DNA of 39,278 bases. Origin: a virus. The DNA lies in IMG/VR virus record IMGVR_UViG_3300020472_003932, positions 1 through 39,278 of that record, one strand, 5' to 3'. The position numbers were made by a program, and so were the translations under genes. Positions 21,825-30,512 of this stretch are shown one piece after another. Under the pieces are notes generated by a model that worked only from the letters and a program-made list of their open reading frames with translations, searched no databases and was not told the DNA's origin. Within the stretch, counting starts at the first letter, position 1, and every line of letters starts with the position of its first letter.

Positions 21825-22856
21825 ATGCCAGCACCAGTTATTCATCTCTTCAAGCCCGGCACTCATATCGATATGGGTGGCCAGCAGATTTCGTTCAGCG
21901 AATCGGATATGCAGGCGTCTGTCGATGCGTACGATCCGGCGCTGCATGAAGCCCCTCTGTGCATCGGCCACCCGAAAGATGACGCACCGGCTTATGGCTG
22001 GGTGCAGTCCATGCACATGGCCGCTGACGGCCCCGAGGCGATCCCGCATCAGGTGAACGCCGACTTTGCCGAGATGCATAAAAGCGGCGCGTTCAAAAAA
22101 GTCTCCGCCTCCTTCTATACCCCGAACAATCCGCACAACCCGGTGCCGGGTGTGTATTACCTGCGCCACGTTGCATTCCTCGGTGCTCAGCCACCGGCCA
22201 TTAAAGGTCTTCGTCAGGCGCAGTTGGTTGAGTACGCAGAAGGCGACGACTTCATCACCATCGAGTTTTCTGAATCCCCTGAAGAGGCACCAGCCGCTGA
22301 CGAGCAGCCGGTGCCGCCATTAGCTGCAACACCCGAACCCGAACCCCAACAACAGGAGGACGCCGCCGTGTCGTCACCGTTATCGCCCGAAGAGGCAGCC
22401 GAGCTGGATGCCAAAAACAAACAGCTGGAGCAACAGCTGAAAGAAGAACGTGCGCTGCGCCTGAAAGAAAAAGCCGACCGCGACCATGCGGATAACGTGG
22501 CGTTCTGCGAAGCGCTGGCCAAAGACACCCGCATCGGCAAAGACGACGTGGATGTTATGGCCGCTGCACTGGACGCCCTGCAATCGCAGGACACCCTGAA
22601 CTTCGGTGAAGGCAAAGACGCCCAGCCGCTGCACCAGGTGTTTAAAGATCGCCTGACGGCCATGCCGCCGCGTGTGGAATTCGGTGAAAGCGCCAAAGGC
22701 GAAGACGCCGCCGACGGTGAAGACGACGGCGAGACCGTGGTTTACGCCGAAGGCACGCCTAAAGAGCTGCAGGAGCTGGATCAGAAGATCCGCGCTCACA
22801 TGCAGAAAAACAACGTTTCATACGCTGCAGCGGCTCACGCTGTGGCCAGCAAATAA
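21825..22856 (+). CDS. Phage protease with C-terminal scaffold (Mu gpI-like)
   Basis: 343 residues. The N-terminal 150 residues fit the Mu-type head maturation protease: LCIGHPKDDAPAYGWVQSMH and VSASFYTPNNPHNPVPGVYY segments with conserved His, Ser and Gly positions. A Pro/Glu-rich linker (about 152-180) joins it to a coiled-coil, acidic scaffold domain (about 195-343). An internal start at 22368 should make the scaffold alone, as in Mu I/Z. It begins the late head operon. Confidence 0.88.
   Translation: MPAPVIHLFKPGTHIDMGGQQISFSESDMQASVDAYDPALHEAPLCIGHPKDDAPAYGWVQSMHMAADGPEAIPHQVNADFAEMHKSGAFKKVSASFYTPNNPHNPVPGVYYLRHVAFLGAQPPAIKGLRQAQLVEYAEGDDFITIEFSESPEEAPAADEQPVPPLAATPEPEPQQQEDAAVSSPLSPEEAAELDAKNKQLEQQLKEERALRLKEKADRDHADNVAFCEALAKDTRIGKDDVDVMAAALDALQSQDTLNFGEGKDAQPLHQVFKDRLTAMPPRVEFGESAKGEDAADGEDDGETVVYAEGTPKELQELDQKIRAHMQKNNVSYAAAAHAVASK
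22368..22856 (+). CDS. Nested scaffold protein (Mu gpZ-like internal start)
   Basis: 162 residues, in frame with the protease and sharing its stop. A perfect AGGAGGA (22354-22360) sits 7 nt before GTG 22368 inside the coding sequence, exactly at the linker preceding the coiled-coil domain. Mu makes its scaffold Z from an internal start in I. The ribosome site in this position is hard to explain by codon needs alone. Translation from it is inferred. Confidence 0.65.
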   Translation: MSSPLSPEEAAELDAKNKQLEQQLKEERALRLKEKADRDHADNVAFCEALAKDTRIGKDDVDVMAAALDALQSQDTLNFGEGKDAQPLHQVFKDRLTAMPPRVEFGESAKGEDAADGEDDGETVVYAEGTPKELQELDQKIRAHMQKNNVSYAAAAHAVASK

Positions 22857-22867
22857 GGAGCTGACCC

Positions 22868-23803
22868 ATGCCACAACGTTTATCTAACCTGCGCGTCGTT
22901 GATCCGGTACTCACACAACTGGCTATTGGTTTCGGGGCCAATATCTTTGGCGCTGCCGAGGCGCTGTTCCCGCTGGTGGAAATCGATACCGAAGCCGGAA
23001 AGATTCCGAAGTTCGGCACCGAACACTTCAAAATCTACAACACGCTGCGTGCGCTCCGTGCCAGTTCGAACCGGATTCAGCCGTCGGATATCGATGGTTT
23101 TGACATCAACCTCGACGAGCACGATCTGGAGTACCCGATCGACTACCGTGAAAGCGCGGAAGCGGCCTTCCCGTTGCGCTCTCATGCCACCAATGTGGTC
23201 ACTCAAGGCATTCAGCTGCGCCGCGAGAAATACTGTGCGGATCTGGCCCAAAACGCGGCCAATTACGCGGCCAGCAACAAGATCACCCTGTCTGGCAACA
23301 GCCAGTTTACCGATGGCACGAACTCTGACCCCGAAAACGTGATTTCGGATGCTAAAGATGCGATCCGTGCCCAGATCGCGAAAGACCCGAACACCATGGT
23401 GATCGGTCACTCCACCTGGAAGGTGCTTAAGCGTCACCCGAAGATGCGCGAGCTGCTGTCGACCGCATCTAAACGCCTGGTTCGGATGGAAGACCTGCAG
23501 GATATTTTCGAGATCGAGAACATCGTGATTGGTTCCTCCGTGTTCTCTGCCGACGGTACCAACGCAGTTTCTGACGTTTGGGGTGACAACATCGTGCTGG
23601 CGTATGTCCCGCAGAAACAACAGGACATGGAGCGCTCTATGTACGATGCCGCGTACGGTTACACCATCCGCAAGAAAGGCTCGCTGATGATGGATTCGCG
23701 CACTGAAGACGGAAAAATCGAGCTGATCCGCCAGACCGACATTTACCGTCCGTATCTGGTTGGTGCAACCGCTGGCTACCTGATCAGCGACACTAACGCA
23801 TAA
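22868..23803 (+). CDS. Major capsid protein
   Basis: 311 residues. It lies directly after the protease-scaffold gene with a GGAG ribosome site. Segments KYCADLAQNAANYAASNKIT, then NTMVIGHSTWKVLKRHPKMR and VWGDNIVLAYVPQKQQDM are typical of an HK97-fold coat family that replaces gpT in many Mu-like siphophages. It does not look like classical Mu gpT. It forms the icosahedral shell and is probably processed or assembled with the nested scaffold. Confidence 0.88.
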   Translation: MPQRLSNLRVVDPVLTQLAIGFGANIFGAAEALFPLVEIDTEAGKIPKFGTEHFKIYNTLRALRASSNRIQPSDIDGFDINLDEHDLEYPIDYRESAEAAFPLRSHATNVVTQGIQLRREKYCADLAQNAANYAASNKITLSGNSQFTDGTNSDPENVISDAKDAIRAQIAKDPNTMVIGHSTWKVLKRHPKMRELLSTASKRLVRMEDLQDIFEIENIVIGSSVFSADGTNAVSDVWGDNIVLAYVPQKQQDMERSMYDAAYGYTIRKKGSLMMDSRTEDGKIELIRQTDIYRPYLVGATAGYLISDTNA

Positions 23804-23816
23804 GGGGTGAGCCGCG

Positions 23817-24110
23817 ATGACTGCACGTAAGAAAACCCCTTCAACCCCTGCGGCTGACGATCAGGCGCAGGCTACTACCACTCCGGAGGCACCGGCCCAG
23901 CCGGTGACCTCTGAGCCGGTTCAGCCACCGCCAACGCCTGATCCACCAACGACGGTGTCCACGCCTGGCTATAAAGCTGAAACCCCGATCCTTCATAGCG
24001 GCGAGAAGTATCTGCCAGGCGATGAAGTACTGGACCTGACCCCGGATGAAGCTGCGCGCCTGCTGGCGCAGGGCTTTATCTCTCTCATTATCGACGGAGA
24101 CGCATCATGA
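23817..24110 (+). CDS. Small head-associated protein with Pro/Thr-rich N-terminus
   Basis: 97 residues. The first 45 are a low-complexity Pro/Thr/Ala stretch. The C-terminal part (ILHSGEKYLPGDEVLDLTPD, then EAARLLAQGFISLI) resembles the small DUF7210-like domain of the gene at 25401. Overlaps the next gene by 4 nt. Possibly a head fibre or decoration protein; function not established. Confidence 0.65.
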   Translation: MTARKKTPSTPAADDQAQATTTPEAPAQPVTSEPVQPPPTPDPPTTVSTPGYKAETPILHSGEKYLPGDEVLDLTPDEAARLLAQGFISLIIDGDAS

Positions 24111-24439
24111 AAACACATCATCCAATCCTGATTACCAGCATCACTGCCGCCGCTGCGCTGGCTCAGCGCCGCTTTGTCGGTTTTGACGGCGATGTCTGTG
24201 CCGCTGAAGCCAAGGCGCTGGGTGTGACTGAATACGCCGCTGACTCTGGCGACCAGGCCAGCGTCAATGCCAGCGGTGTGATTCTGGTGGAAGCCGGTGG
24301 TGCGATCGCTGTCGGTGCGCAGGTTGAATCCGACGCTAACGGCAAGGCCGTGACCATCGCCTCGGGTGCCAGCAACGGCTACGCACTGGACGCGGCTGCC
24401 GCTGACGGCGACGTGATCCGTATCGCGCGCGGTATCTGA
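24107..24439 (+). CDS. DUF2190-like head decoration protein
   Basis: 110 residues, Gly/Ala/Val-rich and beta-strand rich: ASVNASGVILVEAGGAIAVG followed by AQVESDANGKAVTIASGASN. This matches DUF2190-type capsid cement proteins, which follow the major capsid gene in many siphophages. It would trimerise on the capsid surface. Start ATGA-coupled. Confidence 0.78.
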   Translation: MKTHHPILITSITAAAALAQRRFVGFDGDVCAAEAKALGVTEYAADSGDQASVNASGVILVEAGGAIAVGAQVESDANGKAVTIASGASNGYALDAAAADGDVIRIARGI

Positions 24440-24441
24440 TC

Positions 24442-24951
24442 ATGAGTGTTTACGCCTCGGTAGAAGAGCTGGCAGCGGTTGCCATTAACGGCTGGGAGGA
24501 GCTGGCGCAGTTTGCCAGCCGTAACCCCGACGTAACCGGCGTGCTGCTGGAGGCCCGCTACCGGGGCGAAAACACCGACGACGAACAGAGCGCCAAGGAC
24601 GATGCTGATACCGCACTGGATCAGCTAGAAAACCTGTTGAGCGCCGTCTCCCGTTACGCCGACACCTACCTGAACCAGCGCTACCGCGATCTGGTACCAC
24701 TGGCTCAGCAGTATTACGAAAACACCGGCCTGCCGTACGCGGTGGCGGTGATTGCTCTGGGCCGGATTTACGGCCTGAAGCAGGACGACGACATGCGCAA
24801 AACGATTAAAGCGCAGGAAGACTACCTGCGGGATCTGGCCTCGGGCAAAGCATCACTGGATTACACCCAGCCGACCACGCCGGATGAGCCGGGCCGCATG
24901 ACCGTCAGCTCGCGCCCCAGTGCCTTTGATATGACCGGGTACGACAGCTGA
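24442..24951 (+). CDS. DUF1320 protein (Mu gp36-like), head-tail connector
   Basis: 169 residues. LLSAVSRYADTYLNQRYRDL and the YYENTGLPYAVAVIALGRIY segment are hallmarks of DUF1320. In the Mu gene order gp36 follows the capsid and precedes gp37, as here. It likely forms part of the connector below the portal. Its stop overlaps the next start by one base. Confidence 0.88.
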   Translation: MSVYASVEELAAVAINGWEELAQFASRNPDVTGVLLEARYRGENTDDEQSAKDDADTALDQLENLLSAVSRYADTYLNQRYRDLVPLAQQYYENTGLPYAVAVIALGRIYGLKQDDDMRKTIKAQEDYLRDLASGKASLDYTQPTTPDEPGRMTVSSRPSAFDMTGYDS

Positions 24952-25382
24952 TGTGGACCGACATTGAAAAAAGCCTGGTCGACGTACTGAAAACCGCGCT
25001 GCCGGATGTGCGTGTGCTGACGGCCAACGATTTGAAAGACGTCGATGAGGCCAACCAGCCGACCCCGGCGGTGCATGTGATTTACAACGGCTACCGGGTG
25101 AGCGAGAGCCGACCGGATGGTCTGATTTCCCGCGTCAGCCAGAACTGGATGACGGTGATTGCAGTGAAGAACCTGCGTGACCGTAAGCGCGGCTCAGCGG
25201 CCCGGACGGACGCCGTCGCACTTGCTGAACAAATCACCGGGGCACTGATGGGTGAACAGTTACAGCCCGCCGCCGGGCCATTGATATTAGCCACCGCACC
25301 GGCCCCCGGTGCCAGCGACGGCTTTCTGTATGTGCCGATCGCCTGGACGGCAGACGTTGTTTTAAAGCGACCTACCAACTAA
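24951..25382 (+). CDS. DUF1834-like protein (Mu gp37-like), tail completion
   Basis: 143 residues. N-terminal helix (IEKSLVDVLKTALPDVRVLT) then strands AVHVIYNGYRVSES and NWMTVIAVKNLRDRKRGSAA, as in gp37/tail-terminator-like proteins. Located between DUF1320 and the tail-tube genes, the expected place for a neck or tail-terminator protein. Role inferred from family and context. Confidence 0.8.
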   Translation: MWTDIEKSLVDVLKTALPDVRVLTANDLKDVDEANQPTPAVHVIYNGYRVSESRPDGLISRVSQNWMTVIAVKNLRDRKRGSAARTDAVALAEQITGALMGEQLQPAAGPLILATAPAPGASDGFLYVPIAWTADVVLKRPTN

Positions 25383-25400
25383 CCAGCTGAGGAGCTGACG

Positions 25401-25589
25401 ATGAGCAAACCAACCACCAACTCAGTTGAGGTCACTCTGCTGAAGCAACACACCCACAAAGGCGTGGCATACGCCAAGGGCGACAAGATTTCCGTCCGCC
25501 CGGATCAGAAGATCTGGCTGGTAAAAGAAGGCGTGATCGCAGCGGATGCAGCGGCCACAGCCTCAACCCCTGAAAAGGAGGCTAAGTAA
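25401..25589 (+). CDS. Small DUF7210-type protein
   Basis: 62 residues with GAGGAG ribosome site. VTLLKQHTHKGVAYAKGDKI then QKIWLVKEGVIAADA matches a short family found before tail-tube genes, with an Ala/Lys/Glu tail. Stop overlaps the next ATG (TAATG). Structural role unknown. Confidence 0.7.
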   Translation: MSKPTTNSVEVTLLKQHTHKGVAYAKGDKISVRPDQKIWLVKEGVIAADAAATASTPEKEAK

Positions 25590-26365
25590 TGGTTCAGCGT
25601 GTACGTGTTTTTAAACCGACCAAACTGGTTGGGCGTTTATACATCCGTGAGGCAGGTCAGGCGACTGCACCTCGTTACCACATGGGCAACAGCAGCGAAC
25701 TCAAACTGACGTATGACGAGCAGGTGATTCCCCAGCCCGATTACGACTCGGTCTCTGGCGGTGTTGCCGCTGAGGTGCGCCTGCTCAACAGCATTGAGTT
25801 TGCTGCTGCATTGCACGACCTGAATGCTGACAACCTGGCTCTGTTGCAGCGCGGTACCCGCACAACCATCACCGGCGCTACGGTAACGGATGAGGCAATC
25901 ACTGCCCATAAAGGTGCGCTGATCAGCCTGGCCAACATCAATGCAAAGAGCGTTGTGGTAACCAGCTCTGACGGCAATACCACCTACACCGAAGGCGATG
26001 ATTATGAAGTGACCGGCGCGGGTGTGCTGATCAACTCTACTGGCGCGATTGCGACTGCCATCGATGCGTTGCCTGATCCGACCACCGGTCTGGATCTGCT
26101 GGTTGACTACACGTTCGCTGACTACCAGCGCATTCAGCCGTTCACCGAATCCGGTAAAACCTACGAGCTGCTGCTGGATGGTATGAACCAGGCCGAAGAC
26201 GGTCTGCCGGTTGTGATTACGCTCTGGAAGGTCAACGTCGGTGTGCTGACTGAGTGGCTGCTGAAAGGCGACTCGATTGCCTCTCTGCCATTCGCGGGCA
26301 AGCTGCTGGCTGACAAGACCAAAGGCCAGGGTGAATCCGCATACCTGCAGATTGACCAGGTGTAA
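25589..26365 (+). CDS. Major tail tube protein (siphovirus type)
   Basis: 258 residues. N-terminal beta-rich part with GNSSELKLTYDEQVIPQPDY and VRLLNSIEFAAALHDLNADN, then an insertion (about 85-165) with Thr/Asp-rich strands, then PVVITLWKVNVGVLTEWLLK. This is the pattern of tail-tube subunits in B3-like and other siphophages. No sheath gene precedes it, which argues for a non-contractile tail. An intrinsic terminator follows 36 nt after the stop. Confidence 0.78.
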   Translation: MVQRVRVFKPTKLVGRLYIREAGQATAPRYHMGNSSELKLTYDEQVIPQPDYDSVSGGVAAEVRLLNSIEFAAALHDLNADNLALLQRGTRTTITGATVTDEAITAHKGALISLANINAKSVVVTSSDGNTTYTEGDDYEVTGAGVLINSTGAIATAIDALPDPTTGLDLLVDYTFADYQRIQPFTESGKTYELLLDGMNQAEDGLPVVITLWKVNVGVLTEWLLKGDSIASLPFAGKLLADKTKGQGESAYLQIDQV

Positions 26366-26401
26366 GCCGGACCACTATCTACCAATAAAATCCGGAGCAA
26401 T

Positions 26402-26429
26402 AAAAAAGGCGGCAATTAGCCGCCTTTTT
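26402..26429 (+). terminator. Strong, probably bidirectional intrinsic terminator
   Basis: AAAAAAGGCGGC-AATTA-GCCGCCTTTTT: a 6-bp GC stem (26408-26413 with 26419-26424), 5-nt loop, T5 on the plus strand and A6 before the stem. It can end the head/tail-tube transcript and the minus-strand gene at 26449. It would also stop read-through into the tape measure unless there is a promoter or antitermination. Confidence 0.88.
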
Positions 26430-26448
26430 CAAATCGGGTGGGATGAAG

Positions 26449-26604
26449 TTAACGCCCTGCGAAGAGTAAGGAACCACCGGCACTGCCCGCCGCAACCAAG
26501 AGGCAGATCAGGGCGGGATAAATCGCCACGCCGACTGCAGGCGTCATCAGCAGGAACGCCACAAAAAACTGAATTGATACCACTGAGATACGGTCCAGAG
26601 TCAT
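26449..26604 (-). CDS. 51-residue two-helix membrane protein, candidate exclusion moron
   Basis: MTLDRISVVSIQFFVAFLLM starts a protein with two hydrophobic helices (about 8-25 and 27-45) and a short basic end. GAGG lies 8-9 nt before its ATG on the minus strand. Its start codon and that of the tape measure overlap on opposite strands (CATG at 26602-26605). It sits between the tail-tube and tape-measure genes, against the local direction, with a terminator just after it. HK97 gp15, a 55-residue two-helix superinfection-exclusion moron, is encoded close to its tape-measure gene. Homology is not shown. Confidence 0.6.
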   Translation of the reverse strand: MTLDRISVVSIQFFVAFLLMTPAVGVAIYPALICLLVAAGSAGGSLLFAGR

Positions 26605-29600
26605 GAATAACGACCTCAATTTGGCGCTTAAGATCAAAGCCACTCAAGAAGGCTTAGGTGAGATTAAGTCCATCATAACAGAGCTGGACAAGGCAGGGGT
26701 AGAAACCACCGAGTGGAAGCAGGCTATCGATGGTCTGGATAAGTCGCTGGCGGATGCCGGAAAGAACCAGGAACTGATCGATAACTTTGTGGACCTGCGC
26801 CGTGAAACCACGGCCACAGCCACGGCGCTGGAAGAGGCGCAGCAGAAAGCACAGAAACTCGCCAGAGAATTAAAAGACACCGAGAACCCGACCAAGGCGC
26901 AGACTGCTGCCTTTGAAAAAGCCCGCACTGAAGTCCGCAAGGCCTCTGCCGAATATCAGACTAACCGCCTGTCCGTTCAGAAGTTGCGCACAGAGCTGAA
27001 ATCTGCCGGTATTGAGACGCGCAATCTGGCCTCGCACCAGGTGGCAGTGAATAAGAGCACAGCGGCGGTCGACGATAAGGTCAATGCGCTGACCCGCGAC
27101 CTGAAAAAACAGGTGGCACAGATCAATTCTGTGACCTCTGCCAACCAACGTCAGGCTGCCTCTCACCGTAAGATCCGCGACGGCGTTGAATCCATCTCTA
27201 CCCAACTCGGTGCTTTGCAGCGCAATGCGGTGGCGCTGTTTGGTGTGACTCAAGGTGCGCAGCTGGTCGGCGATCTAGGTCGCATGGCTGATGAGTACAC
27301 CAATCTGGCGGCGCGGGTGCGCCTGGCGGTCGGTGAAGGCGATGCCTTTGAAGCCGGTATGGCGGACATCCGGGAAACCGCGAACGAGACGGGCAGCGCG
27401 CTAGAATCCGTCGGTGAGCTGTATGTGACGCTGAACCGGGCCACCAAAGAGCTGGAAATATCACAGCAGGAAGTGGCGGCGCTGACCGATACCATCAGCA
27501 AGTCGTTTCTTGTGTCCGGGTCCTCTGCGCAGGCGGCGGATGCAGCGATTACACAGCTTGCACAGGGTTTACAGTCTGGCGTGCTGCGCGGTGACGAATT
27601 CAACTCGGTGATGGAGCAAAGCCCGCGTCTGGCTCAGGCGCTGGCTGACAGCCTGCAAGTGACCCGTGGCGAGCTGCGGGCAATGGCTGAAGACGGCAAG
27701 CTGACCACGGAAGTCATCGTCAATGCGTTGCAGGACCAGTCAGCGGCGATCGCTCAGGAAGCGGAGAAAATCCCAGACACCATCGGGCGTGCTCTGCAAC
27801 GGGTGAATAACGAATTCATGCTGGCGGTCGGCCAGATTGATCAAGCTGCCGGGGTATCAGCCACCGTCGCTGAGGCGCTGTCTTCGGTCGCGGCCAATAT
27901 GGATCAGGTGATTAACCTATTGGAGCTGGCTGGTGAAGTGGCCACGGCAGCCTTGCTGCGCAAGTACGTTCCGGCGGTAATTGCATCAAGCAAGGCAATG
28001 GTTACTGCTGCCCGTGATGGCACTCTGTTTGCCAGTAGCCTGACGGCAGTTGAAGGCTCTGCTAAGGGCGCTGCCGGTGGTATGGCACTGCTGAAGAACG
28101 GTCTGCAATTACTTGCCGTAACGTACGCCGTCGACCAGGTGTTTGAATTGGTCGGTGCGATCGGAGAACTGCGTCAGGCAAGCCGCGAGCTGGGTGATTC
28201 TCAGGAGGCGGTAGCGGCTCAGAATAATGCGTTGGCCAATGCCTATGCTCTGATCAGTGAGCGCACCGGCGTGGTCGTGCGCAATATGCAGGATCTGGAT
28301 GCTGCGCTGGCTGCCGGTACCATCGTCATCGATGAGCAGACCAGCAGTTATCTGAGTGCGGCCCAGGCAGCAGAGCGCAAGACTGCTGCCGACAAGGCGC
28401 TGGCAGAATCCTCTGTGCAGATGTCCTACACCCAGGAACAGCTTTCGGCCCGCCTCGCAGAGACCAATAAACAGTTGCAGCAGGCAGTCGAGGATAACAG
28501 CAAGCTGGAGTCTGTTATGTCCGGCGCACTGCTTGATGCGCTGAAAAATGGTGAAGCTGGAGTCGGTGCATTTGCCATCGCCTTGCGTGGTGTTGAGCAG
28601 ACCGGACAGCTGACGACCGAACAGATTGAAAATGGCCTATCCGTAGCGCTGCAGAAACTCAGCAATGAAGAGCGGGCTCGCTTTGGAGATCTGCTGCGCG
28701 AGGCAATGCGGAAGATTAAGGACGGAGCTCAGAGTGCTGGTTTGTCGGTCGAGCAGCTGCAGGCTCAGATTGACGCGTTGAATGCGTCCGAGATCGATGC
28801 CGCACTAAAGCGCCTCGGTACCAGCCAGGCGGAGCTTAACAACGAGATCACCACCGGTACGCGGCAATCCCTCGCAGATCTGGAGCTACTCAAGGAGCAA
28901 TTGTACAGCACAGGCCGCAGCGGATCCGAAGCCGCCGCTATTATGGAACCAGCGCTGGTCGGTGTCTTCAAAAATGCCCGTACTGAGGCCGACAAAGCTG
29001 CTCTCTCAGCTGTACTGGATAACTATCAAAAGTCCGGTTTGATTACTGCAGACGCGTTTAAGTCTCTGAACGCCGAATTGACCGGCAGCACGGCGAAGAT
29101 GGGGGAACTGGCCCAGGCTGGCGTTGACGCTGGTCGCCGTGTCACTGAATCTGCGCAGGAAGCCGCTGCAGCAACCGCTGCAATGAGTGATGCTGCGCAA
29201 GTGGCCGGGACGGATGTTCAGGGTCTGGCAGCTGGTCTCGCTGAGTGGTTTATCGGCGTACGTAATGAGCTGTATGAATTATCTGAGCAGACCGGTCAGC
29301 TGTTCGACCGCCGCATGGGTATCGACTCCACCGGGCCGGTGACTGAGATCGAATCCATCAAGCAGTCCATCGTCAGCCTTGGTGAACAGATCCGCGATGT
29401 GGAACGCGCCAACATGCTGCTGTTTGATGCCACCGGCCTGCGCGAATGGGAGACCGAGGTCGTCCGCGCATCCAACTCTGCAAAGCAGGAATACCTGGGA
29501 CAGAAGCTGCGGGTGCTGGAATATTACGAGGCCCTGCAATCAGGTCAGGGGATTAACCAGGCATTCATCACAAATGCCGAGCGCTCGATCGATAAGATGA

Positions 29601-30133
29601 ATTTACTCGGCTCTGAAGACCTTTCTCAGCTGCGTTCGGCGCTCGATGCTGCCAATCGAAAACTCGAACAAATGAACGAAAACGCGAGCAACACCCTCGG
29701 CAATCTACGTGATGAACTGGACCGTCTGAACGGCGATACCGAGTCGATTCAGCAGCGCGATTATGAGCAGAAAAAAGCGGAGCTGCAGGCGCAACTGGAC
29801 GCTGCGCGTAAAGCGGGCCAGGACCAGGCGGTTGCTGATCTGACCGAGTCGCTGCGCATTCTTGAGGAAGTGCGCAAAGCACAGAAAGCCGCTGCAAAAG
29901 AATCCGGCTCTTCTTCACAGTCATCCAATTCCTCATCCTCCAGCTCCACGGCGTCTTCCTCTTCTGGTTCATCTGCGCCTGCCAGCGGCGGCCAGCAGGG
30001 CTATTTTACCGTCAAGGTAGAACTGCCGGATGGCAGCAATCAGACGATAAAAACGACCAACCAGGCCGAGGCGCTGAAACTCAAAGACGTGCTGGATGAA
30101 CTGGCCAAGTACAAATCACTGAGCGGAGCCTGA
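26603..30133 (+). CDS. Tape measure protein
   Basis: 1176 residues. Long coiled coils (about 40-130), then the tape-measure N-terminal domain, including AADAAITQLAQGLQSGVLRG and EFNSVMEQSPRLAQALADSL (about 295-345), then hydrophobic segments (about 440-520), more coiled coils, and a Ser-rich linker (about 1095-1125) before a small beta domain. It sets tail length and acts in DNA entry. ATG 26603 has only a weak GAG upstream and overlaps the start of a minus-strand gene. No frameshifted tail chaperone gene is seen before it. Confidence 0.93.
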   Translation: MNNDLNLALKIKATQEGLGEIKSIITELDKAGVETTEWKQAIDGLDKSLADAGKNQELIDNFVDLRRETTATATALEEAQQKAQKLARELKDTENPTKAQTAAFEKARTEVRKASAEYQTNRLSVQKLRTELKSAGIETRNLASHQVAVNKSTAAVDDKVNALTRDLKKQVAQINSVTSANQRQAASHRKIRDGVESISTQLGALQRNAVALFGVTQGAQLVGDLGRMADEYTNLAARVRLAVGEGDAFEAGMADIRETANETGSALESVGELYVTLNRATKELEISQQEVAALTDTISKSFLVSGSSAQAADAAITQLAQGLQSGVLRGDEFNSVMEQSPRLAQALADSLQVTRGELRAMAEDGKLTTEVIVNALQDQSAAIAQEAEKIPDTIGRALQRVNNEFMLAVGQIDQAAGVSATVAEALSSVAANMDQVINLLELAGEVATAALLRKYVPAVIASSKAMVTAARDGTLFASSLTAVEGSAKGAAGGMALLKNGLQLLAVTYAVDQVFELVGAIGELRQASRELGDSQEAVAAQNNALANAYALISERTGVVVRNMQDLDAALAAGTIVIDEQTSSYLSAAQAAERKTAADKALAESSVQMSYTQEQLSARLAETNKQLQQAVEDNSKLESVMSGALLDALKNGEAGVGAFAIALRGVEQTGQLTTEQIENGLSVALQKLSNEERARFGDLLREAMRKIKDGAQSAGLSVEQLQAQIDALNASEIDAALKRLGTSQAELNNEITTGTRQSLADLELLKEQLYSTGRSGSEAAAIMEPALVGVFKNARTEADKAALSAVLDNYQKSGLITADAFKSLNAELTGSTAKMGELAQAGVDAGRRVTESAQEAAAATAAMSDAAQVAGTDVQGLAAGLAEWFIGVRNELYELSEQTGQLFDRRMGIDSTGPVTEIESIKQSIVSLGEQIRDVERANMLLFDATGLREWETEVVRASNSAKQEYLGQKLRVLEYYEALQSGQGINQAFITNAERSIDKMNLLGSEDLSQLRSALDAANRKLEQMNENASNTLGNLRDELDRLNGDTESIQQRDYEQKKAELQAQLDAARKAGQDQAVADLTESLRILEEVRKAQKAAAKESGSSSQSSNSSSSSSTASSSSGSSAPASGGQQGYFTVKVELPDGSNQTIKTTNQAEALKLKDVLDELAKYKSLSGA

Positions 30134-30134
30134 T

Positions 30135-30512
30135 ATGCAGATCGACACCACTGAACTGAATGAACAGACCGTCTGGGAGAACGAATTCGACTGGGCACCG
30201 GTGGCGCAAAGTACCGAGACCAGCATCGGTGGCGTGCCGGATATTCAGGCGCGTTCATTGAGTTACGGCCAGCCGATCCGCCTGACCAACGGCTGGTATA
30301 GCCGGGTGGATTTTCTCGCGCTGCGCGATATGCAGAACAGCGCCCCGACCATCAAGCGCACCCTGACGCTGAACGATGCCACCACGCATACCGTGGTGTT
30401 CGACATCGAGGCCGGTGGTGTGACCGGCGCGCCGGTTTACCCGACCACAAACCCGACCGCTGACACCCTGTATGCGGTAACCATTAATCTCAAAACCGTG
30501 GAGCCTGACTGA
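30135..30512 (+). CDS. Distal tail/minor tail protein
   Basis: 125 residues, beta-rich: SYGQPIRLTNGWYSRVDFLA and TIKRTLTLNDATTHTVVFDI. It follows the tape measure by one base and overlaps the next start by one base. Size and place match small distal-tail proteins of B3-type siphophages. No conserved motif is certain. Confidence 0.65.
   Translation: MQIDTTELNEQTVWENEFDWAPVAQSTETSIGGVPDIQARSLSYGQPIRLTNGWYSRVDFLALRDMQNSAPTIKRTLTLNDATTHTVVFDIEAGGVTGAPVYPTTNPTADTLYAVTINLKTVEPD

Noticed and set aside
26277-26606. 109-codon plus-strand frame as a tail-assembly chaperone
   Set aside because: It crosses an intrinsic terminator, lies out of frame inside the tail-tube end, and has no chaperone-like sequence or slippery site.
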